Source: CAYUPI01 sp964446585
GTDB lineage: Bacteria; Verrucomicrobiota; Verrucomicrobiia; Limisphaerales; UBA8199
Direction: 5' to 3'
Length of the DNA: 30,496 nucleotides
Assembly (NCBI GenBank): GCA_964446585.1
Contig: CAYUPI010000065.1
Span: 1-30,496 of the forward strand
Position numbers and translations under genes: made by a program. Under the pieces are notes generated by a model that was not told the origin of the DNA, ran no database searches, and was given only the letters and a program-made list of their open reading frames with translations. This document shows positions 5,866-14,424 of this stretch, one piece after another; position 1 is the first letter of the stretch, and the number at the start of each line of letters is the position of its first letter.

Positions 5866-8538
5866 ATGTCAGATGGTTATCAACGGTGGCGATTGCTGCT
5901 CGTAGTATGGACGAGCTCTTGCTTGGCGGCCGTGCTTTGGGCCGAGCCTGGCCAGGATCAATCGCTCATCCCGCCGCACTCAATGGTGGTGTTGATGAGC
6001 AGTTTGCCGGGAGATGTCGAAAGCGAAAATGCCTACCGGGAGCAGATGCAGACCTGGCTGGAGGTCGTGGCTAACAGCGAGGCTCGAAGGGTGATCGTGC
6101 TGTGCGATGCGCCGGAAACGCTGCCGCCTCCGGCCAAACGCGGTGCCACTACTCTCGAAGCTAATCGCGACAATTTCGGCAAGCTCGGCACCATGCTCGC
6201 TGGGGAAACTAACGGCCTTCTCGTGGTGGCCTGGGGCCATGGCGGCCGGCAAGGCAGCCTGCCAGTTTTCCACGTTCGCGGCCCGCGGTTGACGCCGGCG
6301 GATTTTCAGACGCTTGCGGAGCGTCTCCCACGCGTCGAGTCGCGTTGGATTCTGTTGTTCCGTGGCAGTGGGGCCTTCGCCAGCCGGCTTGCCGGCCCGG
6401 GCCGACAGGTGTTGGCTTCCGAATTCGAGACTCCGTTCAGCAGTGACCCGGTGGGAATGCTCTTGTTGCTCAAAACGGTCAGGGCCAATCCGAAAGCATC
6501 GATCGGTACGCTCGCCGAGAATTTGGGAAGAGCCACCGCGTCGTGGTACGCCGAGCGCCACCTGGCTCGTACCGAGGAGCCAACCCTGTGGGTTGACAAT
6601 GACAAGCCGCGGCTCTTGGCCGAAAGTTTCGATGAGCGTTCGCTCGCGGAGCCCAAGACTAAGGCCTCCGCGACAGAGCCTGAAGCGGCGGCGCTCGGAT
6701 CAGACTCCGGCGAGCTGCCACCAGCATGGAAGAGAATTACTCGAGTCGCTCAAGAGAATTTTCCCGGCGCTGATGGAGTTATCCTGCAGCGAAGGCTCAG
6801 TTATACGCTGGGCAGCGCACCAGCAGTCACCAGCGAGCAGGAGGAGTTCGTTCAGATCCTCAAGCCCGAAGGCAAGCGGTTCGGCGATTTTGACATTCCC
6901 TACGCGCCGCCTTATGAGGAACTCCACTTCCTGGACTGCGAAGTACTTCGTCCGGACGGAAAGCTGGCACGGTTGGAACCCGACGAGATCCGGGAACAAC
7001 GGCCGGAATCGGCCGGTGATTATCAATTCGGCCAGCGCAAATTTTTCTCTTTGCCGGGCGTGGCGCCTGGCACAGTGCTGCACGTGCGCTATCGGACCGA
7101 GTGGCAGAAATTTCCTCTGCCGAGTGTGTCGATTTCCATCCCGCTGCGGGATGATTTGCCGGCGCTCAAGACCACAGTTCAGGTCAGCCTGCCCAAGGAC
7201 TCGTCGTTCCATTTTGCTCTCGAACAACTCCCGCCCACCGACCCGGCGATTCAGCAGAGCAACTACGGCACGACCTATGTCTGGACGTTCGACAACCTTC
7301 CGGCGCGGGAGCGCGAGGCGCTCGCGCCGCCGCGGCAAGGACCGCAGTTAATGATTTCAACCTTTCCGGACTGGTCGGCCTTTGCCGAATGGTATGGGCG
7401 TATCAGCAAGCTGGCCGATGAAGTGACACCGGAAATCGCCGCGCGGGCCGCCGAACTGACGCAGCGGGCGGCGAGCGAACGCGAAAAAGTTATCGCGCTC
7501 TACAACTACGTGGTCGGCCTGAGGTACGTCGCTGTTCCCCTCGGCGTGAATTCGTTTCGACCGCACGCCGCAGCCAATGTGCTTCGGAACGAGTTCGGCG
7601 ATTGCAAAGACAAAGCCAACCTGTTCAACGCGCTCCTTCATGCGGTGAAGATCCCGGCCCACCTGGTCTTGCTGCCGCGTTTCAGTCAGGCCTACGACGA
7701 TCTTCCCGGCCTGGCATTTAACCACGCGATTTCGCGAGTACTCCTCGGCGGCGAGCCGCTCTGGATCGACACGACCGACGATGTGTGCCGTTTTGGGCTC
7801 TTGCCGCCCGGCGATCCAGGCCGAAAAGTGCTGGTCATTGACGGAAAAACTACAAACCTGACCCAACTGCCGTCGCCGCAACCTTCCGAACATCAACTCA
7901 GCTTAGTGGGTACCATAAAATGTGAACGTCTGGAGGAACCGCTGCCAATGAGTTTCACTCTTCACGCTCGAGGATACGCTGATTATGAAATGCGCTCCGT
8001 AGCGCGTGAGGCGAAAGCGAACGGCGCCGCTTTACCGCTGCTGGCGGCACGATTCCGGCCGGTCGCCGGTGCGTTCGCCCTCCAACACCAAAGCTCGACG
8101 CAGGTTGGGATCCTCGACGCAGATTTTTCCTCTCAAGCGGAAGGCTCGTGGGTGGGAGGGGCTTCCACAAACGCGGGGAAGTGGCTGTTGCACTCGCCTT
8201 TTTGGTTTCCCAAGCAATGGGAGCTGGCACTGCATCGGCGCAAGAATCCGCTGTTCCTGAACGAAGGATATCCATTTGTGCTGGAAGAGGATTTCGAGTT
8301 TATCCTGGCGCACAAAGCACGAGCAGAGGAACTGCCGGCAGCGCGGCAGAACCCGGCTGGACCGCTGCGGTGGCGGGCCGAATGGGCGAGACTCGGTGAC
8401 CACAAACTGTCCGCCAAATTTCACATCGAGCTTGCGTGCGTGGAATTGTCCATGGCCGAGACCGCGGATTTTCAAAAGCAATTACGCGAGCTGCTTGCCG
8501 CGCTCAGCAGCTGCGCGAGCATTTTCATTCCGCCATAA
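5866..8538 (+). CDS. Secreted caspase-like / DUF3857 / transglutaminase fusion
   Basis: I start this protein at ATG 5866 (MSDGYQRWR) because a signal peptide follows (LLLVVWTSSCLAAVLWA); the frame is open upstream to a GTG at 5776. Residues about 35-250 resemble caspase/C13-like domains: VVAWGHGG puts a His at 125, but the place of the catalytic Cys reads LLFRGSGAF (166-169), so this part is probably not a protease. From about 285 a DUF3857 domain follows (YAPPYEELHFLDCEV). A transglutaminase-like core has NEFGDCKDKANLF (Cys580), LAFNHAISRV (His620) and PLWIDTTDD (Asp635), an intact triad. The C-terminal 200 residues look beta-rich. DUF3857-transglutaminase proteins are found in the bacterial periplasm; substrates are unknown. 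A hairpin with a T-run overlaps the stop codon. Confidence 0.85.
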   Translation: MSDGYQRWRLLLVVWTSSCLAAVLWAEPGQDQSLIPPHSMVVLMSSLPGDVESENAYREQMQTWLEVVANSEARRVIVLCDAPETLPPPAKRGATTLEANRDNFGKLGTMLAGETNGLLVVAWGHGGRQGSLPVFHVRGPRLTPADFQTLAERLPRVESRWILLFRGSGAFASRLAGPGRQVLASEFETPFSSDPVGMLLLLKTVRANPKASIGTLAENLGRATASWYAERHLARTEEPTLWVDNDKPRLLAESFDERSLAEPKTKASATEPEAAALGSDSGELPPAWKRITRVAQENFPGADGVILQRRLSYTLGSAPAVTSEQEEFVQILKPEGKRFGDFDIPYAPPYEELHFLDCEVLRPDGKLARLEPDEIREQRPESAGDYQFGQRKFFSLPGVAPGTVLHVRYRTEWQKFPLPSVSISIPLRDDLPALKTTVQVSLPKDSSFHFALEQLPPTDPAIQQSNYGTTYVWTFDNLPAREREALAPPRQGPQLMISTFPDWSAFAEWYGRISKLADEVTPEIAARAAELTQRAASEREKVIALYNYVVGLRYVAVPLGVNSFRPHAAANVLRNEFGDCKDKANLFNALLHAVKIPAHLVLLPRFSQAYDDLPGLAFNHAISRVLLGGEPLWIDTTDDVCRFGLLPPGDPGRKVLVIDGKTTNLTQLPSPQPSEHQLSLVGTIKCERLEEPLPMSFTLHARGYADYEMRSVAREAKANGAALPLLAARFRPVAGAFALQHQSSTQVGILDADFSSQAEGSWVGGASTNAGKWLLHSPFWFPKQWELALHRRKNPLFLNEGYPFVLEEDFEFILAHKARAEELPAARQNPAGPLRWRAEWARLGDHKLSAKFHIELACVELSMAETADFQKQLRELLAALSSCASIFIPP

Positions 8539-8554
8539 GCGCAGACGCTTTTTT
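8537..8554 (+). terminator. Short intrinsic terminator over the stop codon
   Basis: AAGCG (8537-8541) pairs with CGCTT (8546-8550) around CAGA, followed by TTTT; six T in a row end at 8554. It begins inside the TAA of the transglutaminase-like gene, just before the convergent acetyltransferase gene. The stem has only 5 bp. Confidence 0.45.
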
Positions 8555-8573
8555 GGCGCGTGGCCTGATCGAA

Positions 8574-9083
8574 CTAAGGCATTATTTGCTTAACAAAATG
8601 CACGGTCCGGCAAGTCTCCGTGAACCCAGAAGCGAGGTGGGCCCGAATGCCGGTCGGATTTGAGACCTCGGCATCGCTCGCCAATTCCCTGAACCCGCGA
8701 GCCGTCGCCCATTTCTCGGCGGCCTCAAGCAGTTTTCTGCCGATCTTTTGGCCGCGAATTTCCGGATCTACGTACCAGCCTTCGACGTAGGGCACCGGGA
8801 CCGCCGAAGTCCCCTCGACGTGGTCACCACGGATCGAGATTTCGATGAAACCGCCCAGTGAGCCGTCGTCGTTCGTAGCAACCAGTACGATTCCGCCATT
8901 CGCAGGTCTGGTGAGCTCTCGAATTTCTAAGGCATGGCGCTCGGGACTGCATTCGGGCCAGAGCGCGTTCCTCATTCGAACCCATTCTGAGGTATCTTCG
9001 GGTGCTGCGGGTCGTATCATGCGATTGATCGTGCTTTCTTGAATGGCCGAATCGGAATCAGCGAGGTCTGCTATGGACGCCAT
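8574..9083 (-). CDS. GNAT acetyltransferase, aminoglycoside 6'-N-acetyltransferase-like
   Basis: The protein is a GCN5-type N-acetyltransferase whose best resemblance is to AAC(6') enzymes, which acetylate the 6'-amino group of aminoglycosides using acetyl-CoA. Supporting segments are WVRMRNALWPECSPERHALE, GGFIEISIRGDHVEGTSAVP, PYVEGWYVDPEIRGQKIGRK and LASDAEVSNPTGIRAHLASG, each lining up with the AAC(6') pattern. In the acetyl-CoA loop RGQKIG the first glycine of the usual RxxGxG is Lys. The ATG at 9083 has AGGCAGG seven bases upstream; family similarity starts only at the ATG at 9020 (MIRPAAPED), so the protein may be 149 rather than 170 residues. It lies 28 bp behind the PQQ-propeller gene on the same strand. 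Chromosomal homologues of this kind often have unknown natural substrates. Confidence 0.8.
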   Translation of the reverse strand: MASIADLADSDSAIQESTINRMIRPAAPEDTSEWVRMRNALWPECSPERHALEIRELTRPANGGIVLVATNDDGSLGGFIEISIRGDHVEGTSAVPVPYVEGWYVDPEIRGQKIGRKLLEAAEKWATARGFRELASDAEVSNPTGIRAHLASGFTETCRTVHFVKQIMP

Positions 9084-9111
9084 TAAACAGCCTGCCTTTG
9101 CAGTCAATCAG

Positions 9112-10482
9112 TCATTTCCGCTCGCCCACCGCTACCAGGCGCCCCTGGGTCCGGAAGTAGATTGCGTCGCCTGATATCGCAGGCGTAGCCATGCAAACTT
9201 CGCCCATTTGATTCGTTGCCAGCACGCTAAATTGCGCGACTGGTTTCACCACGAACACGGATCCTTGCTCGCTCGTGAAATACAGCTTTCCCTCCGACGC
9301 GACGGGGGAAGCCGTGAAGCCCTGGCCGCCGGTTCCTAGGCGTTCCTTGTACATTTCCTTTCCCGTCCTGGCTTCGAAGCAGGTGAGGATCCCATCCACG
9401 TGGCAGCTATAAAGGTAGTCCCCATAAATCAAGGGAGTCTGCATGTAAGAAGCCCCGCGCAGCGAGCTCCAGGCGACGTAACGATTCGTGCTCGCTCCAT
9501 TGCGCAGCGACACGTCGCCTATAGCGTCGGTGCGCACGACGTAAATCGGTTTGCGCGGCCCGTGCGAGCTCATCAGGAAAACCAGGTCGTTCCACACCAT
9601 GGGAGTCGGCACAGGACAATCGCCGCCACCGGACATCCGCCAAATCTCCTCTCCGGTCTGCAGGTCGTAGCCGCCCATGTGCTTCCAGCCATTGACGATC
9701 AGTTGCGGCCGCGGTCCTTCGGCGCAAACGCTAGGCGTGCTCCAAGTGGCAGTGTCATCCCGCTTTGTGCGCCAGACTTCTTTCCCATCGGCGAGGTTGA
9801 AGGCTGCAACGAATCCATTCGTGAACACGTCGCATTGCACAAATACGAGATTGCTGTAAATGACCGGTGAGCTTGCGAACCCCCATTCCAGTTCCGCGCC
9901 TTTGGGGTCCGGCACGTCGTTATAAACGACCGGACTGATCCGCATCGTTCCCAAATCATTTTTCCAGCGGAGCTTCCCGTCCATGTCGTAGCAGTACAGG
10001 CCCTCGGACCCAAAGAAGGCTACCACGTTGGCACCGTCTGTCGCCATCGTGCAATTAGCGTGCGTGGCTTTGGAATGTCGTTTTTGTTTCGGCGCGCCTT
10101 CGTGCGCAGTTTTGTCCCAAATAATCTCCCCGGTCTTCTTGTCCAGGCACAGGATTTTCCACTGCTGAACGTCGTTGTCCTCCGCCGAGGCCGGGTCTCC
10201 GTAAAGCCCCACCTTGAGAGGTGCGGTTTTGCGCTGGTTGACGGCAGTCGTAACAAACAACCGGTCTCCCCAAATTATCGGGCTGGAGTGGCCGAGGCCG
10301 GGGATCGCCCGCTTCCAGAGGACGTTTTCAGACTTCTCCACGTTCCACACGGAAGGAGTCGTGGCGCCTTTCACCATCCCACCGGCGTTAGGTCCCCGGA
10401 ACGAGGGCCAATTCGTCTGCGCCTCTGCTGTCTGCACAAGCGCCTGCATGGCGAGCAATAGGCTAAAGTATTTTGGAGACAT
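9112..10482 (-). CDS. Secreted PQQ-like beta-propeller protein
   Basis: This is a beta-propeller built of PQQ-type blades. From ATG 10482 (MSPKYF) it has a signal peptide ending AEAQ, then NWPSFRGPNAGG, a hallmark of this exported family. Repeated blade signatures include CLDKKTGEIIWDKT, CYDMDGKLRWKND, AFNLADGKEVWRTKRD, YDLQTGEEIWRMSG and CFEARTGKEMYKERLG. No dehydrogenase or kinase domain is attached. Similar propellers are very common in Verrucomicrobiota and Planctomycetota and usually have no known substrate; they may bind partners or be scaffolds. The frame is open to an ATG at 10521, which would lengthen the signal-peptide n-region by 13 residues; GAGAGG just before 10482 favours the shorter form weakly. 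It is probably co-transcribed with the acetyltransferase gene. Confidence 0.88.
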   Translation of the reverse strand: MSPKYFSLLLAMQALVQTAEAQTNWPSFRGPNAGGMVKGATTPSVWNVEKSENVLWKRAIPGLGHSSPIIWGDRLFVTTAVNQRKTAPLKVGLYGDPASAEDNDVQQWKILCLDKKTGEIIWDKTAHEGAPKQKRHSKATHANCTMATDGANVVAFFGSEGLYCYDMDGKLRWKNDLGTMRISPVVYNDVPDPKGAELEWGFASSPVIYSNLVFVQCDVFTNGFVAAFNLADGKEVWRTKRDDTATWSTPSVCAEGPRPQLIVNGWKHMGGYDLQTGEEIWRMSGGGDCPVPTPMVWNDLVFLMSSHGPRKPIYVVRTDAIGDVSLRNGASTNRYVAWSSLRGASYMQTPLIYGDYLYSCHVDGILTCFEARTGKEMYKERLGTGGQGFTASPVASEGKLYFTSEQGSVFVVKPVAQFSVLATNQMGEVCMATPAISGDAIYFRTQGRLVAVGERK

Positions 10483-10657
10483 AAGCCTCTCGGGCTTCTG
10501 TAATGTGGATTTGTGACTCATGAGTTTTTCGTTTGCTTGATGCTCAATTATTCAGGCATCAGCGATGCAATTCAACGTGAATCGGCTGAGCGCTTTTGCG
10601 GATATCATGCAGGAAAATGGCTGCACTTATTCTCCCGAACGGGTAAAATATCACATC

Positions 10658-12436
10658 ATGAAAAATTCGGGACGGCTGCGCATCGGCGACGATTGGAACG
10701 CCATCACGATTATCGCGCTTTCGCAACAAAATCCTCTGAAAGCCGTGGCCGAGTTCGTCGAGAACAGTATCGACGCTGCGGCGCGGAACATCACGATCGT
10801 TCGCGGCCGTGACAGAGGGCAGCACTTTTTGCGCATAAAAGACGATGGCCAAGGCATTCCTCGCGACGAACAGGGCCTCCCCAATTTTCAATATGTCGCC
10901 ACGCACATTTGCGATTCCATCAAACGGCAACTGAAGCGGAACGGCGCACAAGGAATGCAAGGGGAATTCGGCATCGGCCTGCTGAGCTTCTGGACGGTGG
11001 GCCAGGAAATGCTGCTCACTTCGATGGGCGGCGACGGCCGGGCCTACCAGATGCACATGCGCAAGGGTGATCCCAAATATGAAGTGAGACAAAAAGGAAT
11101 ACTGTTTGCGGATGGCGGCACGGAGTTGACCATTCGCCCATTGCTGCCGGGCATCAAGCAGTTCAGCGGAGAGAAATTGCAGTGGTACCTGGCTTCGGAG
11201 TTGCGCGATCGCATTCGTCAGACCAGAGTCCAAATCAAAATCATCGATCGAACTTCGCGCGCGGAATATAAGGTCGAGCCGCGCCAGTTTGAAGGCAGAT
11301 TGCTGCATCAACTGGCCCGGCAACCCTCGCCTCACACGTATATCGAGCTGTATCTGAACCGGCCAGATACAGGAAATGTCGTTGGGCTCTACCGGGCAGG
11401 AACGCGTGTGCTCGAAAACATTTGCGAACTGGCAGTCTTTTCCAAGGCGCCCTGGACCGGAGGCTACCTGCAGGGAATCGTCGAAGCTGGCTATCTGAAT
11501 CTCACGCCCGGGACGCGCACAGGAGTCATTCAGGACGAGGCCTTGGCGCGTCTGGAAAAGGAACTGCAACCAACGGAGGAGCAGTTGCTGCGGCTTATCG
11601 AGGAGCAGCGCCGCGCCGAGGAAGAGCAAACCAGCCGGGACGTCCTGCGCTCGATTCAAAAGGCGATCAAGGAAGCCATACTTACTTTGCCTGCGGAGGA
11701 ATATGATTGGTTCAACATCCGCGAAGAGACAAGATCTGAACGTCCGTCGGCAGCCGAGCCGTCACAGGAAGGCGAGCCGCTTATCATTAACGATAGGCCG
11801 GCGGAATCTCCGACTCCCGGCCGTGAACAAAAGCAATTCTTCGATTATCCTGGCCCTCTTTTCAGCGCCCGGATTTCGCCTTCTTCCGCAGTCGTGGCAG
11901 TTAATAACGCCAGGAGTTTTCGCGCCATCCCTCGGGATCGCGCACAACGATTGGTAGAAAACGACCTCTGCTTTCAATGGCAAATTGCCGAAGGAGAAGG
12001 CCGGCTGGAAAATGACAATACAGAGATCACCACCTTTCGCGCGCTGGCAGAGCCGGGCTTAACCAGAGTTCGCCTCGTCGTCACTCAAGCCGACGTTCGG
12101 TGTGAAGCCGAAGCGCTAGTGACGATCACCGAATCGCTCCTGCCTCCGCCGAAGGCTCGCGACACGACGCGCCAAGGAATTCCTGCTTACACCTTCCAGC
12201 GCGCTCCCGGGGAACTCTGGCGTTCTCGCCATGACGCGGAGAAGAACTTGATTGTGATCAACAGCGGACATCGCGATTTCGTCTTCGCCGCGCGCAACAA
12301 ATCCCTCAAGCTGCGCTATATCTGCCGGCTCTACGCCAAGGAATTAGTGCTGGGAAACTTTGTGGGTGTGCCCGCCGAGCAATTGCTCGAGCGCCTTATC
12401 GAGTTGAGCCTTTACACTGAGGAGAATCTTAAGTGA
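10658..12436 (+). CDS. Solitary GHKL-type ATPase of unknown function
   Basis: The N-terminal 180 residues form an ATP-binding domain of the GHKL (gyrase, Hsp90, histidine kinase, MutL) class: AVAEFVENSIDAAARNI with E35, N36 and D39, IKDDGQGIP (D62-G66), and GEFGIGLLSFW (G102-W112) closing the lid. There is no histidine-kinase dimerisation domain, MutL C-terminal domain or topoisomerase part. Residues about 180-330 could be the second, transducer-like domain, 330-370 is Glu/Arg-rich and probably coiled coil, and the C-terminal half is of unknown fold with a conserved-looking end (LKLRYICRLYAKELVLGNF). The frame is open to 10565, but ATG 10658 (MKNSGRLRIGDDW) better fits the domain start. It is divergent from the PQQ-propeller gene. 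Confidence 0.82.
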   Translation: MKNSGRLRIGDDWNAITIIALSQQNPLKAVAEFVENSIDAAARNITIVRGRDRGQHFLRIKDDGQGIPRDEQGLPNFQYVATHICDSIKRQLKRNGAQGMQGEFGIGLLSFWTVGQEMLLTSMGGDGRAYQMHMRKGDPKYEVRQKGILFADGGTELTIRPLLPGIKQFSGEKLQWYLASELRDRIRQTRVQIKIIDRTSRAEYKVEPRQFEGRLLHQLARQPSPHTYIELYLNRPDTGNVVGLYRAGTRVLENICELAVFSKAPWTGGYLQGIVEAGYLNLTPGTRTGVIQDEALARLEKELQPTEEQLLRLIEEQRRAEEEQTSRDVLRSIQKAIKEAILTLPAEEYDWFNIREETRSERPSAAEPSQEGEPLIINDRPAESPTPGREQKQFFDYPGPLFSARISPSSAVVAVNNARSFRAIPRDRAQRLVENDLCFQWQIAEGEGRLENDNTEITTFRALAEPGLTRVRLVVTQADVRCEAEALVTITESLLPPPKARDTTRQGIPAYTFQRAPGELWRSRHDAEKNLIVINSGHRDFVFAARNKSLKLRYICRLYAKELVLGNFVGVPAEQLLERLIELSLYTEENLK

Positions 12437-12510
12437 TCGCGCCTGGAAATTATCAGGACGGAGTGAGGCGCGCATCAGGCCTGGTCGATAATTCATCCTC
12501 ATCGATCACC

Positions 12511-12529
12511 AAGGTCCGGGGCCTTCTTT
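12511..12529 (+). terminator. Hairpin between convergent genes
   Basis: AAGGTC (12511-12516) pairs with GGCCTT (12520-12525), one G-T pair included, followed by CTTT. It sits 74 bp behind the GHKL gene stop. The T-run is short, so this is only a candidate. Confidence 0.28.
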
Positions 12530-12532
12530 GGC

Positions 12533-13402
12533 TCAAAATCGCCAGCTAATCCCCGCAAATGCGTACCAATCGTCGGCCCACTTGGTCAGGCCAATGTCCA
12601 CGCCGGAATCCAACTGTAAATTTTCACTCAACGAGTAAATTAGCCCCAGATTGAAAGTCGTGGCTCGTCCCACATCTTTTTCCGTGCTTACGAAGTTGAA
12701 GCACTCAATATACCCCTCAAGATCTCCAATGAGTGTGCGGGACAATGCGGCACTTCCCGTGAAATCGCTGTGATAGTCTCGTTCCGCATTGCTTTGGGTT
12801 AGGGCGAAGCTCCCGCTTAACCCAAGGTAGAAGTCCCAGGGCAATTCGACGGAGAATGGCGCAATTAATCCGCCTTCGAATTTATCATTGCCAATCCCTT
12901 CCTGGCTGGTGGCAAATTTTGCGTACGGCATCAACGCGAATGCGGTGCGCCCGGAATCGTTGCCCCAGCAATTGAGCTTCAGCCGTACCGTCGTGTCGCC
13001 ATATCCTCGCCGCGTGACGTGGAAATAGCCATCTTCGCGTTCATAGACATGACTGTATGGCTCAAGGATGAGCTGCAGGTCGAGCCGGTTGAACAGGCCG
13101 ACCTTCAAATTGATCGGGCCGATGTTCCACGCATCCAATTTGTATGAGACGCCGCCGGAATTGTCCTCATAGGAACTGTACCCGAATAAAGTCATTTCGA
13201 CTTGAAAATGCCCGGCATCCACTGTGTAGGGGCTTTGTGTCGCCAGTGTGCCGTCGGTGGTCATCTCGCGGAGATACTCCTTCGGGGTAGGGTTAAACAG
13301 GTTATAGTTGCTTTTGTCCACCAGGGCGTCGTTCTCCCCAGCCAGCGCCAGCCCCGCTGCCAAAATGCTACAACCGAGCAGTTCGTGCACTGCGGTTTTC
13401 AT
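12533..13402 (-). CDS. Outer-membrane protein, MetA-pathway/transporter-like family
   Basis: From ATG 13402 (MKTAVHELLG) there is a signal peptide ending near LALAGEND. The rest is rich in alternating aromatic and polar residues arranged as amphipathic strands, and ends in GISWRF with a terminal Phe, as outer-membrane beta-barrels do. Segments such as GLFNRLDLQLILEPY, GYGDTTVRLKLNCWGN, FALMPYAKFAT and LQLDSGVDIGLTKWADDW fit the 'putative MetA-pathway of phenol degradation' family (PF13557), whose members are OM barrels with uncertain cargo. The 289-residue length is usual. A TTG at 13408 is also in frame. No phenol-degradation genes are near, so the family name should not be taken as function. 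Confidence 0.82.
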   Translation of the reverse strand: MKTAVHELLGCSILAAGLALAGENDALVDKSNYNLFNPTPKEYLREMTTDGTLATQSPYTVDAGHFQVEMTLFGYSSYEDNSGGVSYKLDAWNIGPINLKVGLFNRLDLQLILEPYSHVYEREDGYFHVTRRGYGDTTVRLKLNCWGNDSGRTAFALMPYAKFATSQEGIGNDKFEGGLIAPFSVELPWDFYLGLSGSFALTQSNAERDYHSDFTGSAALSRTLIGDLEGYIECFNFVSTEKDVGRATTFNLGLIYSLSENLQLDSGVDIGLTKWADDWYAFAGISWRF

Positions 13403-14424
13403 GCTCAAGAAACGCGTGTGTAATCAGAGATGGTTAGTGTGACCCGGTGCGAAACAGGATGGATCAACCCAAAATCACCCTGGCACTCCGGAAGACTCAA
13501 CAAGCTGCGCCAAATGTGCAACTTCAATTCACCGACAGTCCCAGGCAAAATGCCGCCTTCCAAGGGGCCGTCGCGTTCAACCACCATTTCATGGCGGGAG
13601 GCCCGGGACGCAATCGCCCCGCAACAACACCGCTTGCCCGTTTTGCACTTCTGTGCCAGGTTATCCAAGAGCGTTATGAACGTATTGTTTGCAATGGGGA
13701 CTCCCCCAACGGCGAGCGATGATGGACAAGCTCTCTTGTGGCTCTCTTACAACTGGCGCATTTTCGCGCCTCCGCTCCTTCTCTTTGTGGTTGTCGTTTT
13801 CGCCTGGGTATATAGGAGGCTCCGCGCATGGGCCAGCGCGCCTCCGAGTTCAGGTCAATCCGGTCCTCCGTTTCTGGACACGCAGTCGCCACCTGCTTCA
13901 CCCGACTCGCATTCGGAACGTGGCGCAGCCTGGCCCTTCGATTTGCGTCGATTCCGCCGACTAGGCAATGCTGCGGCTTGAGCGTCGCTAGCACCGCACG
14001 GCCGCAACTCCACGCGATAGCAGCAGCGCGATTCGTCTGCGGGCAACTGATAAAAAGTTGCTTCGAGTGCAAGGGAATGTTTAGCGGCCGAGGCCTCGAC
14101 GAACTCTTTCATGTTCAGGTAGGCGTCGCCGACTTGCCTATGCGGTTCCATTTTGAGCCCGGCGCGTTCGATACCTCTCACTTTAAGGACAAGTCTGGTG
14201 AAGCGAAAGGGCGGGCGGCTGAATACTTCGCAAACTCTCGCCGAACGATCACTACACAAAATCCGATGTCATCCTTTTGCCAGGGACAAGGCGACGGCGG
14301 GCAAAATCGCCTCAAAGTAGGCAAACCTGATAATCTTGAACGCTTCCCCCGGAACCACCATCGTATCAGAGTGGAAAGAGACATTAAGTTGCGCTACCCT
14401 TCAGCCCACTAACGCTTCTTTCAA
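13403..14424. other. One kilobase without a confidently identified gene
   Basis: Overlapping ORFs run on both strands here but none has recognisable family features, apart from a possible small membrane protein at 13676-13981. The minus-strand ORF 13855-14259 and plus-strand ORF 13828-14412 overlap each other and read as low-complexity or Arg/Ser-rich peptide. The stretch could be a decayed gene; it must also hold the promoter of the MoxR cluster, which I cannot pinpoint. Confidence 0.5.
13676..13981 (+). CDS. Possible small single-pass membrane protein
   Basis: Starting at ATG 13676, a 101-residue product has one strong membrane segment (APPLLLFVVVVFAWVY, about residues 31-46) followed by the positive stretch RRLRAWA, consistent with an N-out/C-in anchor, and a Pro/Ser-rich tail. 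An AGAG lies close before the ATG. I do not recognise a family. The tail composition is no better than random GC-rich sequence, so the ORF may be fortuitous. Confidence 0.3.
   Translation: MNVLFAMGTPPTASDDGQALLWLSYNWRIFAPPLLLFVVVVFAWVYRRLRAWASAPPSSGQSGPPFLDTQSPPASPDSHSERGAAWPFDLRRFRRLGNAAA

Noticed and set aside
6314..7351. Second plus-strand ORF of 345 codons inside the transglutaminase-like gene
   Set aside because: It is Arg/Ser-rich shadow translation in another frame of a gene with intact domains.
13855..14259. Minus-strand ORF in the 1-kb gap before the MoxR gene
   Set aside because: Part of it (around 14030-14190) reads somewhat protein-like, but I see no motif, it overlaps plus-strand ORFs and its C-terminal third is low-complexity. 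I could not support it as a gene or name a pseudogene.
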